64,000 nucleotides of DNA from Alteromonas sp. BL110. GTDB lineage: Bacteria > Pseudomonadota > Gammaproteobacteria > Enterobacterales > Alteromonadaceae. The translations under genes were made by a program, and so were the position numbers. Position 1 is the stretch's first letter; each line of letters begins with the position of its first letter. The notes under the pieces were generated by a model. It saw only the letters and a list, made by a program, of their open reading frames with translations, made no database searches and had not been told where the DNA came from. The stretch is from positions 3,534,001 through 3,598,000 of the forward strand of contig NZ_CP031967.1 in NCBI RefSeq assembly GCF_003443615.1, written 5' to 3'. Below are positions 27,146 through 35,571 of the stretch, one piece after another.

Positions 27146-28426
27146 CTAGTGTTCACCACGTTCAAAAAACTTGCGCTCCCAAGCGACTAAGGCTTGCATC
27201 CTTTTTTCCATATATTCCTGTAAGTTATAAATATTTTGCACTCCCTGAAGTTGATGGTTGAGTATTTTTTTAACAACTATTGGGTCGGCTCCGATATCAG
27301 AATCGCCCAGTCGTGTAGCTAGAGTTCGTCGTAAGTCATGAGGAACAAATTTTGGCACTCCCAACTGTTTAAGCTTTCTGTCTACAGCTCGCGATAATGA
27401 GTGCCTGTCAATTGGTTGTTCGCCAGGACTACGTTTGATACATGTGGTGCTAGGGAATACGAACTCTGAGTTGAGGTAGCCAAAAGCAGAGCGTAACTCA
27501 TCTAGCATTACAATCATATTTTGAGTGATTGGTACCTTGTGTATTCGGTCGCCGCCTTTCTTCTGCTTCACTCGTTCACAGGGTATGATCCATAGCATTG
27601 TTACAAAATCAAATTCAGACCAGCGCGCGCCAGTTACCTCAATCGGTCTACAGCCAGTAAGCGCTATAAACTTAAGAGCATAGATAACTTGTGGGCTTAC
27701 TCCTAACTTAGGTAGTCGTTCAAATACCTGTACCAATTCATCAAAGGTAAGTGCTCTTGTTCTGGATTTCTCAAACCCGCCAATATTCTTCTTTTTGACT
27801 GTGGTAATGGGATTGCCCTGAAGTAGGTCTCTATCAACGCCAAAATCAAACATTTGTTTGAGTATTGAAAGCGTCTTGTTGGCCTGAGTGCCAGAACTAC
27901 GGTCAGTGATAGGGTCTAATACCTTTTCAATAACATCTCGCCTGGTGATGTCTTTCAGTTTCATATCGCCAAGTGTAGGCAGAACATCTTTATCGAACAT
28001 TCTGCGAACTTCTTTCGGGTCTTTTCGGTTAACGTCTATATATCGCGTAAGGAATTCATTCGCTAGCTTTGAAAGGGAAGGGCTACTGTCTTCAATAAAC
28101 TGCTCTCTCTGAGCTATTCGCTTAGTTTCATAAACGTCTTCACCAGCTGCTATACGGCCTTTTAAGCTTTCGACCTCTTTACGAACTTCTTTGAGATCTC
28201 GCTCTCCGTGATAGCCTAATAGATAATTACGTTGTTTACCGCCCGAGCCACCAATTCGATAATTCAGGTATAACGCTATTTTTGACTTATTGTCTTCTGA
28301 TACTTTGCCAATCCGAGCATGAAAACCACTGAGTTTAGAATCATTAATTCGTTTGATTTGTTCAGGGACTTTGCTGAGTGAGGTATCGCTGATGAGAAGC
28401 TTTACGGTAGACACGTGTAGCACCAA
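27146..28426 (-). CDS. int: P4-type tyrosine integrase of the island
   Basis: 426 residues. The N-terminal DUF4102-like arm-binding domain (about 15-100, ending LLGYHGERDLKEVRKEVESL) is followed by a SAM-like core-binding domain (about 115-215) and the catalytic domain. Catalytic residues are Arg in TGCRPIEVTGARW, Lys in ERVKQKKGGDRIHKVP, HxxR in VPHDLRRTLATR, His in KKILNHQ and Tyr in QNIYNLQEY. It lies about 180 bp from attR, the normal integrase position. The start is uncertain: the frame opens with TTG then GTG (28426, 28423, also GTG at 28414) with no ATG. One TGTAGC arm site overlaps these codons, so integrase may repress its own expression. Confidence 0.93.
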   Translation of the reverse strand: MVLHVSTVKLLISDTSLSKVPEQIKRINDSKLSGFHARIGKVSEDNKSKIALYLNYRIGGSGGKQRNYLLGYHGERDLKEVRKEVESLKGRIAAGEDVYETKRIAQREQFIEDSSPSLSKLANEFLTRYIDVNRKDPKEVRRMFDKDVLPTLGDMKLKDITRRDVIEKVLDPITDRSSGTQANKTLSILKQMFDFGVDRDLLQGNPITTVKKKNIGGFEKSRTRALTFDELVQVFERLPKLGVSPQVIYALKFIALTGCRPIEVTGARWSEFDFVTMLWIIPCERVKQKKGGDRIHKVPITQNMIVMLDELRSAFGYLNSEFVFPSTTCIKRSPGEQPIDRHSLSRAVDRKLKQLGVPKFVPHDLRRTLATRLGDSDIGADPIVVKKILNHQLQGVQNIYNLQEYMEKRMQALVAWERKFFERGEH

Positions 28427-28464
28427 AATAATCTTGAAATAGATTGGTGTAGCATATGTGTAGC
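28416..28464 (+). promoter_or_regulatory. Right integrase arm-type sites (three TGTAGC copies)
   Basis: TGTAGC at 28416, 28448 and 28459, matching the left-end triplet in spacing (32 and 11 bp) and orientation. The first copy lies over the integrase start codons. Confidence 0.65.
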
Positions 28465-28608
28465 AGCTTGATGATTCAACTACTTGGTTCTACTTAATTC
28501 TAATTATACATTTGAAATCAATTAAAATTCTTAAATAACAACTGGTTGTTGCTATTGTTGTTTCTAATTAAAACTAATCAACGCTAATGCTAGCTAATAT
28601 ATATTTTT

Positions 28609-28654
28609 ATGGGGTGTCAGGGGTCGGAGGTTCAAATCCTCTCACACCGACCAA
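28609..28654 (+). repeat. attR: 46-bp direct repeat, displaced 3' half of tRNA-Pro
   Basis: Exact copy of 16182-16227. It lacks the acceptor 5' strand and D-arm, so it is not a tRNA gene. It marks the right end of the island. Confidence 0.95.
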
Positions 28655-28684
28655 CTTCTCTTCTTTGAAGCGACACCCAAGCAC

Positions 28685-29539
28685 CTAATCTTCGATAAAT
28701 CCAAAAACAGACTCTAAAACCAATTCCGCACTTTCAATCTGCGGGTAGTGGCCTATATCAGCAAGTTCTACTGTGTCAGCTTTGGGAATAAGCTCTTTAT
28801 ATCTGGCCACCATATGCGCACCAGAAATTGGGTCTGCCATGCCGGCGGTTAGTCGAACCGGCACGTCGGCATTTTGAAGTGCACTTACCCAACGCTCTCT
28901 GTATTGCTTGCGCTGTTTCATATAGTCCAAAAGCAAGTGCATGTATTTGTGGCCATTGTTTTCAGTAATAAGCGTCCAAAAATCATTAATGTCTTGGTCT
29001 GAAGGGGGCGTATTTGGGCCAAAGATGTTGTGCATGCTTTTTCGAATAGCGTTTTTGCTTAAAAAAGGAATGAGCAGCCCGCCAATAGAGGAAAGCAGCA
29101 GCTTTTGAATGGGTAATGCTTGATGGGTTTCGGGAAAAAGGCCGCCATTTAGCAAATGCAGTGACTCCATACGAAATGCAAGGTTGCCGTCTAACTGACG
29201 GGCCATTAACTCCTGCGCAACGGTATCGCCGTAATCGTGTGATAGAACGTGAGCATGCGTAATTTGAAGGTGTTCCATTAAGGCTTCTATCACCGCGGCT
29301 TGTTCTTTTATTTTGTATTTTTTGGGCGCTTTGGTGCTAAAACCAAACCCCAGCATATCGAGTGTTACACAGTGAAATTTCTGAGTAAGCGCAGGCCATA
29401 ATTTAACCCAGTCAAAGCTCGCAGTAGGATACCCATGAATTAACAACAGCACAGGCCCTTTGCCTTGGGTAGTGTAGAAAATGTGCTGATCATTAACGTT
29501 TAGGGATTGGCCTGAGCTACGCCATTGTGAAAGTTGCAT
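28685..29539 (-). CDS. Alpha/beta-fold hydrolase, MEST/epoxide-hydrolase-like
   Basis: 284 residues with a standard alpha/beta-hydrolase core. The oxyanion region is LLIHGYPTASFDW and the nucleophile elbow is LSHDYGDTVAQEL. The nucleophile is Asp, as in haloalkane dehalogenases, epoxide hydrolases and the MEST/PEG1 group, whose SHDYGD elbow this resembles closely. An acid near GMADPISGAH and a base His in ADIGHYPQIE complete the triad. No signal peptide. It is the first chromosomal gene after attR, on the minus strand. Substrate unknown. Confidence 0.8.
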   Translation of the reverse strand: MQLSQWRSSGQSLNVNDQHIFYTTQGKGPVLLLIHGYPTASFDWVKLWPALTQKFHCVTLDMLGFGFSTKAPKKYKIKEQAAVIEALMEHLQITHAHVLSHDYGDTVAQELMARQLDGNLAFRMESLHLLNGGLFPETHQALPIQKLLLSSIGGLLIPFLSKNAIRKSMHNIFGPNTPPSDQDINDFWTLITENNGHKYMHLLLDYMKQRKQYRERWVSALQNADVPVRLTAGMADPISGAHMVARYKELIPKADTVELADIGHYPQIESAELVLESVFGFIED

Positions 29540-29602
29540 CGCGAAAAGCCTTATTATGTTTTTATACTCAGCTTGCCCTTCGTGAAGCTCTAGGTCTGTC
29601 GT

Positions 29603-29631
29603 AAGCGCGACATTTAAACTATGTCGCGCTT
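29603..29631. repeat. Perfect 11-bp inverted repeat between the hydrolase and histidine kinase genes
   Basis: AAGCGCGACAT, 7-nt loop, ATGTCGCGCTT. It lies downstream of the kinase stop and upstream of the hydrolase start (both minus). There is no T-run on the minus side, so it may be an operator of the hydrolase or a weak terminator/mRNA-end stem. Confidence 0.6.
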
Positions 29632-29680
29632 GTTACATTAGTTTAAACCAAAACAAATGGGTGATAGTGGGTTTACTGCA

Positions 29681-31033
29681 CTAACTCTCCGCAGGTATAC
29701 AAACTGTTACAGTGGTTCCTTCACCAGGCGACGATACTAAGCCAATCTCTCCGTTAAATTTCTGACGAACTAAATTGTATAGAATATTTAAGCCCAAACC
29801 TGTGCCGCCTTTGTCGCGGGCCGTTGTGTAAAAGGGCTCGAATACTTTTTTATGAAATTCTGCAGGTATACCTTTTCCGTTATCTTGAACGCTTACCACA
29901 ACGCCGTTGTCGTTTTGGCTACAGCTAACAGTAACTTTATTCACCTCATTATTTACTGATGGGCCAAAAGCATGACGTTGCGCGTTCGATATCAAATTCG
30001 TAAGCAACTGGGCAATAATGCCAGGGCAGGTAGTGATAACGAGATCTGGTGTAACATCTATATCAAGCTCGATTTGCTCCTTATGAAGCATGGGTTTTAA
30101 TGGGTTACAAACCCGAGGGATATATTCATCTAGTGCAATCTCTTCAATTTCCAGCGAGGTTTGGTCGGCTGAAGTTCGCTTAAAGTCTTGAACTAGGTTC
30201 GCGGCCCGCATCAGGCTTGTTTCAGCTAACGTTAGTCCCTCAGTGCAAATAGCTTCAAAATCCTTAAAACCGTCTTCTGTTAATTCACCATCTTCGAAGT
30301 CTCGATAAATCTCTTTTAATTCTTCTTTGCAGTTACTTACAGAAGTAAGCGCAATGCCTAACGGCGTATTAACTTCGTGAGCTATGCCGGCTACAAGGTT
30401 GCCCAGGGCGGCCATTTTTTCTGATTCAACAAGTTTTTCTTGGGCTGCTTCAAGTTCGGCGGTGCGATCTTTTACTTTTTGCTCTAGATTCTGGTTAGCT
30501 TCAATAAGCTGTTGCTCATAGTCAGCCCGTTCGTTAGCACTTACCGCACGCCCGTAAAGATCGGCAAGCGAAGCCGCAAATACCATTTCATCGTCAAGCC
30601 ATTTACGGGCCTTACCCTGGTGTTCACAGCAGATTATTCCTATCATCTTACCGCGGTGGCGAATGGGAACATCTAGCATAGAGCTTATTCCCAGTGGCGT
30701 AAGATATACTTCGGCAAATTCAAATGTCGCAACATCGGTGAGCGCATCGTGGGCCGCTATTGTTCGACCTGAGTCGAGCGCCTCAAAGTAATGGGGAAAA
30801 TCCCTTCGCGTTAGCACTAAGCTTTCGCTATCAAGGTCATTGCCTTTGTCTATAAGCAATGTGCACTGCACAAGGGTTTGGTTTTCATCATATAACCAAA
30901 TACCCGCCCGAGTAATTTCCAAGCCTTCACATACAGAATTGATAATGAGTCTTGAAGCAACGTCTAGCTCACCTTTATCAATGTCTGGACTTTGGCTAAC
31001 GCGTAGCAAAATTAACTCTAACGTCTCTTTCAT
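29681..31033 (-). CDS. GAF-domain sensor histidine kinase
   Basis: 450 residues, no TM segments, so cytosolic. An N-terminal GAF domain (about 10-165, GISSMLDVPIRHRGKMIGII) is followed by a coiled coil (ANQNLEQKVKDRTAELEAAQ), a HisKA-type dimerisation segment with the phospho-acceptor His in VAGIAHEVNTPLG, and HATPase_c (N-box NLISNAQRHAFG, DNGKGIP, GGTGLGLNI). It overlaps the preceding response regulator by 4 bp, so the pair is co-expressed. Probable role: sense a small ligand through GAF and phosphorylate the HD-GYP regulator; the ligand is unknown. Confidence 0.9.
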   Translation of the reverse strand: MKETLELILLRVSQSPDIDKGELDVASRLIINSVCEGLEITRAGIWLYDENQTLVQCTLLIDKGNDLDSESLVLTRRDFPHYFEALDSGRTIAAHDALTDVATFEFAEVYLTPLGISSMLDVPIRHRGKMIGIICCEHQGKARKWLDDEMVFAASLADLYGRAVSANERADYEQQLIEANQNLEQKVKDRTAELEAAQEKLVESEKMAALGNLVAGIAHEVNTPLGIALTSVSNCKEELKEIYRDFEDGELTEDGFKDFEAICTEGLTLAETSLMRAANLVQDFKRTSADQTSLEIEEIALDEYIPRVCNPLKPMLHKEQIELDIDVTPDLVITTCPGIIAQLLTNLISNAQRHAFGPSVNNEVNKVTVSCSQNDNGVVVSVQDNGKGIPAEFHKKVFEPFYTTARDKGGTGLGLNILYNLVRQKFNGEIGLVSSPGEGTTVTVCIPAES

Positions 31034-32559
31034 TCATCTGCGTCCGGTTCTGTGGCACGGATCTCAAGTATTCTATCAAAGTGCTCTAGCATGATATGGG
31101 TAATTAGCGGGTCGAACTGTTTTCCCGCGTTTTCTTGTAGGTAAGCTTTAACCTCGTCAACGCTCCACGCAGGTTTATAGCAACGTTTAGAAAGTAGGGC
31201 GTCGACCACATCAACAATAGCCATAATCCGCCCTTCAACTGGAATGTTGTCTCCGGCAAGCCCGTCTGGGTAGCCTTGTCCATCCCATCTTTCGTGGTGG
31301 GTTTTGGCAATGATTGCTCCCATTTTGGCAACGATGCGGTCAGAATCGGCAAGCAATTCATAGCCTTTTTGCGCGTGGGTTTTCATTATTTCCCATTCGT
31401 CGGGGTCAAGTTTTCCAGGCTTGTGTAAAATAGATTCTGGTATGCTGATTTTGCCTACATCGTGTAGGGCAGCAGAGTAGCGAATGGTATCTATGAACTC
31501 TCGGCTCATGTGTAGCTTTTCTGCAAGAAACTCTGTCATCAATATAACGCGTCTAACGTGACCACCGGTTTCTTTGCTACGCATTTCGATAGCGTCGCTT
31601 AGCACCATGATGAGTTCTTTCTGGGTTTTTTGAATGTCTTCTTTCTGCGTAAGGTTCTGGAAAATAACCGCTACATTGGATGCAAACATTTCCAGTGTTT
31701 TTCTCTGCATTGCATCTAAAGGTTGGTCTAGCTTTACATACAAAATATTGTGACTGTCTTCACCTGTTGGATAATAGCCGATAAATACTTTATCGCTCTG
31801 GAAGTGCGATCTATTGGCTAATACCTGTTTAACTTCTTCTTCAATTTCTTCTGGTATACGTGTTGAGATACCCGGTTCACACAAACCCACAAGGTCTCCG
31901 CTTGCGCCCAACACCGTCATATTGGTGTCGCCATACAAATCGGTATGCTGTGTCGAAAGATATAACACTGAGTTGTTTAAATTCAGAAGAGTAAGTGTTT
32001 GTTTCAGTACTGCAGTACCAAATTGAGCCAGCGACTGGCTCGCCAGCACAGAAGAGGATGACTTTAAGACCTCTTCCATACCACGTTTACCTTGCTCTAT
32101 GGTTTGTATATCGCGATAAGAGCGTATAGCCGTATAAACACAAGATTTAAGCTTTAGTGAAGAAAGCTCTGTTTTGGCTTTATAGTCATTGATGTCATAC
32201 CTTCTAATGACATCTTCTTCAGGAGCTTGCCCTGGCTGGCCTGTTCGCAATATTAATCGGGTAATATGATTTTTTAAATCGTTGCGAATGGCATCTACCA
32301 GCTTTAAGCCAGCATCGTCGGTTTCCATCACTACGTCAACAAACGCAAGCGCAATATCAGGGTTAGCTTTAAATAGCGCTAAACCTTCTTCGCCACTGTG
32401 AGCAGATAAAAACTCTACACCACGCTTCTCAAAATGAAACTTACGTAGTGTGAGTTTGGTGACCTCGTGCACGCCCGCTTCATCATCGATAACGGCAATT
32501 TTCCACGGTGCTAAACGAGGGGTGTTTTGTTCAGTTTTAGACTTTTTGAATAACGACAT
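31030..32559 (-). CDS. Response regulator with DUF3369 and HD-GYP c-di-GMP phosphodiesterase domain
   Basis: 509 residues. The receiver domain (about 18-145) has acidic pocket VIDDE and the phospho-acceptor Asp in LAFVDVVME. DUF3369 follows (about 165-305), then HD-GYP (about 315-490) with SAALHDVGKISIP, KTHHERWDGQGYPDGL and the metal-binding HD pairs. The GYP triad is intact, so c-di-GMP hydrolysis is expected. It is the first gene of a two-gene operon with the GAF histidine kinase. It therefore links an intracellular signal to biofilm/motility control. Confidence 0.92.
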   Translation of the reverse strand: MSLFKKSKTEQNTPRLAPWKIAVIDDEAGVHEVTKLTLRKFHFEKRGVEFLSAHSGEEGLALFKANPDIALAFVDVVMETDDAGLKLVDAIRNDLKNHITRLILRTGQPGQAPEEDVIRRYDINDYKAKTELSSLKLKSCVYTAIRSYRDIQTIEQGKRGMEEVLKSSSSVLASQSLAQFGTAVLKQTLTLLNLNNSVLYLSTQHTDLYGDTNMTVLGASGDLVGLCEPGISTRIPEEIEEEVKQVLANRSHFQSDKVFIGYYPTGEDSHNILYVKLDQPLDAMQRKTLEMFASNVAVIFQNLTQKEDIQKTQKELIMVLSDAIEMRSKETGGHVRRVILMTEFLAEKLHMSREFIDTIRYSAALHDVGKISIPESILHKPGKLDPDEWEIMKTHAQKGYELLADSDRIVAKMGAIIAKTHHERWDGQGYPDGLAGDNIPVEGRIMAIVDVVDALLSKRCYKPAWSVDEVKAYLQENAGKQFDPLITHIMLEHFDRILEIRATEPDADE

Positions 32560-32854
32560 ACACAGTGCAGTGAACGATTAGATACCCTAAACGTAAGCCA
32601 CAATTTTCATTCTCGCAAATCTGTGAATAAACTTTTGTTCTAAAGTTGAATGCCGTTGATTTGTTAAGGAAAACGATTGTTATTTCTGACTGAATTCATG
32701 CTTTGACTAAACGTGACTTAATTAAAAATTTTAAACGTTCCTATATATATCTATAAAAACAATCAATCCGAATAAGCGTTCCCTCCTATTGAAGAGCCAC
32801 GTCCCCATGTTTACTCTAAATTAACAAATTCAATAACCGTGTTTAAGGAAGTGT

Positions 32855-33526
32855 ATGAATTTTGCAGAGTTTGCAGCATCAAGAAAAAGTGTTCGAGGAT
32901 TCACCAAAGAGCCCGTTGCTAAGGAAACGGTGGACGCCATTATTAACGCTGCGAAGTGGGCGCCATCATCATATAACACCCAAACTTGGAAAATTCACGC
33001 GGTGACTGGTGAGGTTTTAGATAAAATTCGAGAAGGTAATACCAAGAATACATTAGAAGGCAAACCTCACGTTCGAGACTTCCCTTATAAAGAAGACTAT
33101 GAAGGTATACATCGACAGCGCCAAATAGATGTAGCAATACAGCTGTTCGACGTGATGGGCATAGCGCGCGAAGACAAAGAAAAGCGCATGGATTGGATGA
33201 TGCGAGGTTTTAGGCAGTTCGATGCGCCGGTATCTTTAGTGCTGACGTATGATAAATCTTTAGAGCCTGCAGGTATAACGCAGTTTGGATTAGGGTCGTT
33301 AGCGTATGGTATTGTTCTGGCGGCGTGGGATTTAGGTCTGGGTTGCGTTATTAATGGCCAAGGTATTATGCAGTCTGACGTAGTACATAAGTACGCTAAT
33401 ATTCCAGATGATGAAGCCATTATGATTTGTATTGCGCTAGGTTATCCAGACCCAGATTTCCCAGCAAACGACGTCCGCTCAACTCGCGCTGACAACGAAG
33501 AGTTTGTGACTTATCACGGGTTTTAG
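32855..33526 (+). CDS. Nitroreductase-family FMN flavoprotein
   Basis: 223 residues with the nitroreductase fold. The N-terminal SRKSVRGFTKEPV and AAKWAPSSYNTQTW form the FMN phosphate site. LGSLAYGIVLAAWDLGLGCVINGQ and the C-terminal ALGYPDPDFPANDVRSTR complete the family signature. It reduces nitro compounds or quinones with NAD(P)H; the native substrate is unknown. It is divergent from the HD-GYP operon over about 295 bp in which I see no clear operator. An FMN reductase gene follows on the same strand, about 105 bp away. Confidence 0.9.
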   Translation: MNFAEFAASRKSVRGFTKEPVAKETVDAIINAAKWAPSSYNTQTWKIHAVTGEVLDKIREGNTKNTLEGKPHVRDFPYKEDYEGIHRQRQIDVAIQLFDVMGIAREDKEKRMDWMMRGFRQFDAPVSLVLTYDKSLEPAGITQFGLGSLAYGIVLAAWDLGLGCVINGQGIMQSDVVHKYANIPDDEAIMICIALGYPDPDFPANDVRSTRADNEEFVTYHGF

Positions 33527-33630
33527 CCTATTAAGCTTATGCTTTGCTTTTTTGATAGCGCAACGGTTGTGCCCTCCTTTAAGAAACACTAGGCTGGGCT
33601 ACACAATGCGCTAACAAAGGAGCAAGCGAG

Positions 33631-34287
33631 GTGAAATTCTTAGTTTTTCTCGGCACCGTACGTGACAGCACGCCCCCTAGACCAGCAAGGTTAGGCCTTC
33701 GAGTCGCAAAAGCGATATTGAATTGGGCCAAAGATAATATGGCTGAACACGAGTTTGGATTGATAGACCCTTTAGATTACAAAACCGGTGAAGTGTTCAA
33801 ACCTCATTTTGCGTACGCGCAAGGAAAAGCTCCCGAGGCGCTATCTACTCTTGCCGAGAAAATAGAGGCGGCTGATGGATATGTGATGGTAAGTCCTGAG
33901 TACAACCACACAATGAGCCCCGCTTTGGCGGATTTACTTAATCACTTTGGTAGTTCTTTATATTCGTTCAAACCCAGCGTTATTGCCACTTATTCAGCAG
34001 GGCAGTGGGGCGGAATGCGAGCTGCTGTCGCAATGAGAACCTTTCTATCTGAACTTGGGTGTCTACCGGTTTCAGCAATGATCCACGTGCCACACGCACA
34101 AAATGCGTTCAATGAGGACGGGGCTGCTGATAGTGAACAAGAAGATAACTGGCGAACTTACTTTGGTCGGGCGCTTAGCCAAATGCTTTGGTGGGCTGAA
34201 GCTACGTCAAATCACCGCCAAGAAAAAGATCCCTTTGAAACCTCGAAAGCTTTCAAAGCATCGCCAAGCCAAAGGAACATTACTTAA
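33631..34287 (+). CDS. NADPH-dependent FMN reductase-family protein
   Basis: 218 residues, GTG start with AAAGGAG upstream. Flavodoxin-like fold: N-terminal FLVFLGTVRDSTPPRPARLG (phosphate loop), VMVSPEYNHTMSPALADLLNH and ATYSAGQWGGMRAA, characteristic of the NADPH-FMN reductase family (azoreductase/ArsH relatives). A ~20-residue Lys/Ser-rich tail follows. With the nitroreductase upstream it makes a small flavoenzyme block, probably detoxifying quinones or nitro compounds. Confidence 0.85.
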   Translation: MKFLVFLGTVRDSTPPRPARLGLRVAKAILNWAKDNMAEHEFGLIDPLDYKTGEVFKPHFAYAQGKAPEALSTLAEKIEAADGYVMVSPEYNHTMSPALADLLNHFGSSLYSFKPSVIATYSAGQWGGMRAAVAMRTFLSELGCLPVSAMIHVPHAQNAFNEDGAADSEQEDNWRTYFGRALSQMLWWAEATSNHRQEKDPFETSKAFKASPSQRNIT

Positions 34288-34322
34288 GAGCAAAATAAGA
34301 CCAAAACAAGTGCAAACTAAAA

Positions 34323-34352
34323 AGGCAGCATAGCTTAAAGCATTTGCTGCCT
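34323..34352. terminator. Bidirectional terminator between the FMN reductase and OYE genes
   Basis: AGGCAGCA / TGCTGCCT stem with a 14-nt loop. A T-rich stretch (gtattttta) follows on the plus side and an A-rich stretch lies before it. It lies between converging genes. Confidence 0.65.
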
Positions 34353-34365
34353 GTATTTTTACTCG

Positions 34366-35472
34366 CTACCTTTCATCAGAAGGAGCGTAACGCTCCAACC
34401 AATGAGCGTAAGGCGCGGGCATTACCCATGATGGTTTCTCAACGCCTAATTGTTTTGCTGCATAGTAAGTCCAATGCGGGTTAGTAAGGTGCATTCTGCC
34501 TACCATAACAACATCAAGCTGTTGGTTTTCGATTGTCTCGTTAGCTAACTCTGGTGTGTCTACACCCCAAGCCGTTGCAACAGGGATATCAGCTTCGTCT
34601 CGTACGCGTTTTGCTACAGGCGCTAAGAAAGCTGGACCCCACGGAATATTTGCCTCAGGGGTATTGAATCCCACGCTAACACTTACAAAATCAGCGCCAA
34701 TTTCTTTAAACTGTTTAATGAGTTCGATAGATTCGCTAAGTGTTTGCTCGTCTTCACCATCGTATTCAATAACGCCAAAACGCACGGTTAGCGGTAGGTT
34801 TTCTGGCCAAACTTCACGCACTGCACTTAGTGTTTCAAGCAAGAAGCGACCGCGACCTTGTGCGTCACCGCCGTATTCATCTGTTCGCTTGTTCGCGTGT
34901 TTCGAGAAAAAGCTTTGGGCTAGATAACCGTGAGCAAAGTGAAGTTCAAGCCACTCATACCCAGCTTCAAGTGCACGCTCGGCGCCTTTAACAAAGTCAC
35001 CCTTAACACGTTCAATGTCGGCCTTGGTCATTTCGGTAGGTGTTACCGGAAGGTGCGCGCCAAACGCTTGTGCAGATGGGCCAATAGGTTGCCAACCGTT
35101 TTCTTCACTTGGCTGTATGTGATCGTCGCCTTCCCAAGGACGGTTAGCGCTAGCTTTTCGTCCTGCATGAGCAATTTGAATACCTGCAACGGCGCCTTGG
35201 CTTTTGATGCGCTCTGCGATGTTTTTAAGGCCGCTGACGTGTTCGTCTTTCCAAATGCCTAAGCAATTTGGCGTAATACGACCTTCCGGAGAAACCGCTG
35301 TAGCTTCAACGATTACAAGCCCTGCGCCACCACGGGCGAACGACTGATAGTTTGCTTCATGCCACTGGTTGGTAAAGCCGTCTTCTGCCGAATATTGGCA
35401 CATAGGAGGTACAGCAATACGATTGCGAAGCGTGACGTCTTTTAACGAAAACTGTTCAAATAGTGCAGTCAT
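34366..35472 (-). CDS. Old Yellow Enzyme-family NADH:flavin oxidoreductase (class II, YqjM-like)
   Basis: 368 residues, TIM barrel with FMN. It reduces activated C=C bonds of enones and similar electrophiles. Class II features are visible: the regulatory Cys in VPPMCQYS, GIQIAHAGRKAS, and the active-site His pair/Tyr region ELHFAHGYLAQSFFSKHANK ending in RTDEYGG. The C-terminal DVVMVGRMHLTNPHW binds the FMN phosphate. It lies first after the terminator in a minus-strand run with YqhD-like and DJ-1-like genes, all facing a LysR gene, which points to electrophile/carbonyl stress. Confidence 0.92.
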   Translation of the reverse strand: MTALFEQFSLKDVTLRNRIAVPPMCQYSAEDGFTNQWHEANYQSFARGGAGLVIVEATAVSPEGRITPNCLGIWKDEHVSGLKNIAERIKSQGAVAGIQIAHAGRKASANRPWEGDDHIQPSEENGWQPIGPSAQAFGAHLPVTPTEMTKADIERVKGDFVKGAERALEAGYEWLELHFAHGYLAQSFFSKHANKRTDEYGGDAQGRGRFLLETLSAVREVWPENLPLTVRFGVIEYDGEDEQTLSESIELIKQFKEIGADFVSVSVGFNTPEANIPWGPAFLAPVAKRVRDEADIPVATAWGVDTPELANETIENQQLDVVMVGRMHLTNPHWTYYAAKQLGVEKPSWVMPAPYAHWLERYAPSDER

Positions 35473-35571
35473 ATTTCTCTCTAATTAGGATAAGAATAAA
35501 AAGTACCCAGACTATGCTAGGTACTTAAATGTTGAAAAAGCATATGCGCGTTGCGTCATATGCAACCAGGC

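Larger units (their letters stand above)
16182..28654. mobile_element. tRNA-Pro-integrated genomic island of about 12.5 kb with its own replicase and two defence-like modules
   Basis: Bounded by 46-bp direct repeats derived from tRNA-Pro and by three TGTAGC sites at each end with identical 32- and 11-bp spacing. The contents, left to right, are ColE2-type replicase (-), AlpA/Xis-like protein (-), a small acidic protein (-), Xre regulator (+), a structured non-coding region, small HTH protein plus tyrosine recombinase (+), a helicase/DarT-like/ADP-ribosylglycohydrolase operon (+), an NdpA-like plus membrane protein pair (-), and a P4-type integrase (-). There are no capsid, tail, relaxase or type IV secretion genes. 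It therefore resembles a replicating integrative element or phage satellite that depends on a helper for spread; that comparison is inference. Confidence 0.92.

Noticed and set aside
28609..28654. Looks like a second tRNA-Pro
   Set aside because: Only the 3' half from the anticodon loop is present; no D-arm or 5' acceptor strand precedes it. It is the attR copy.
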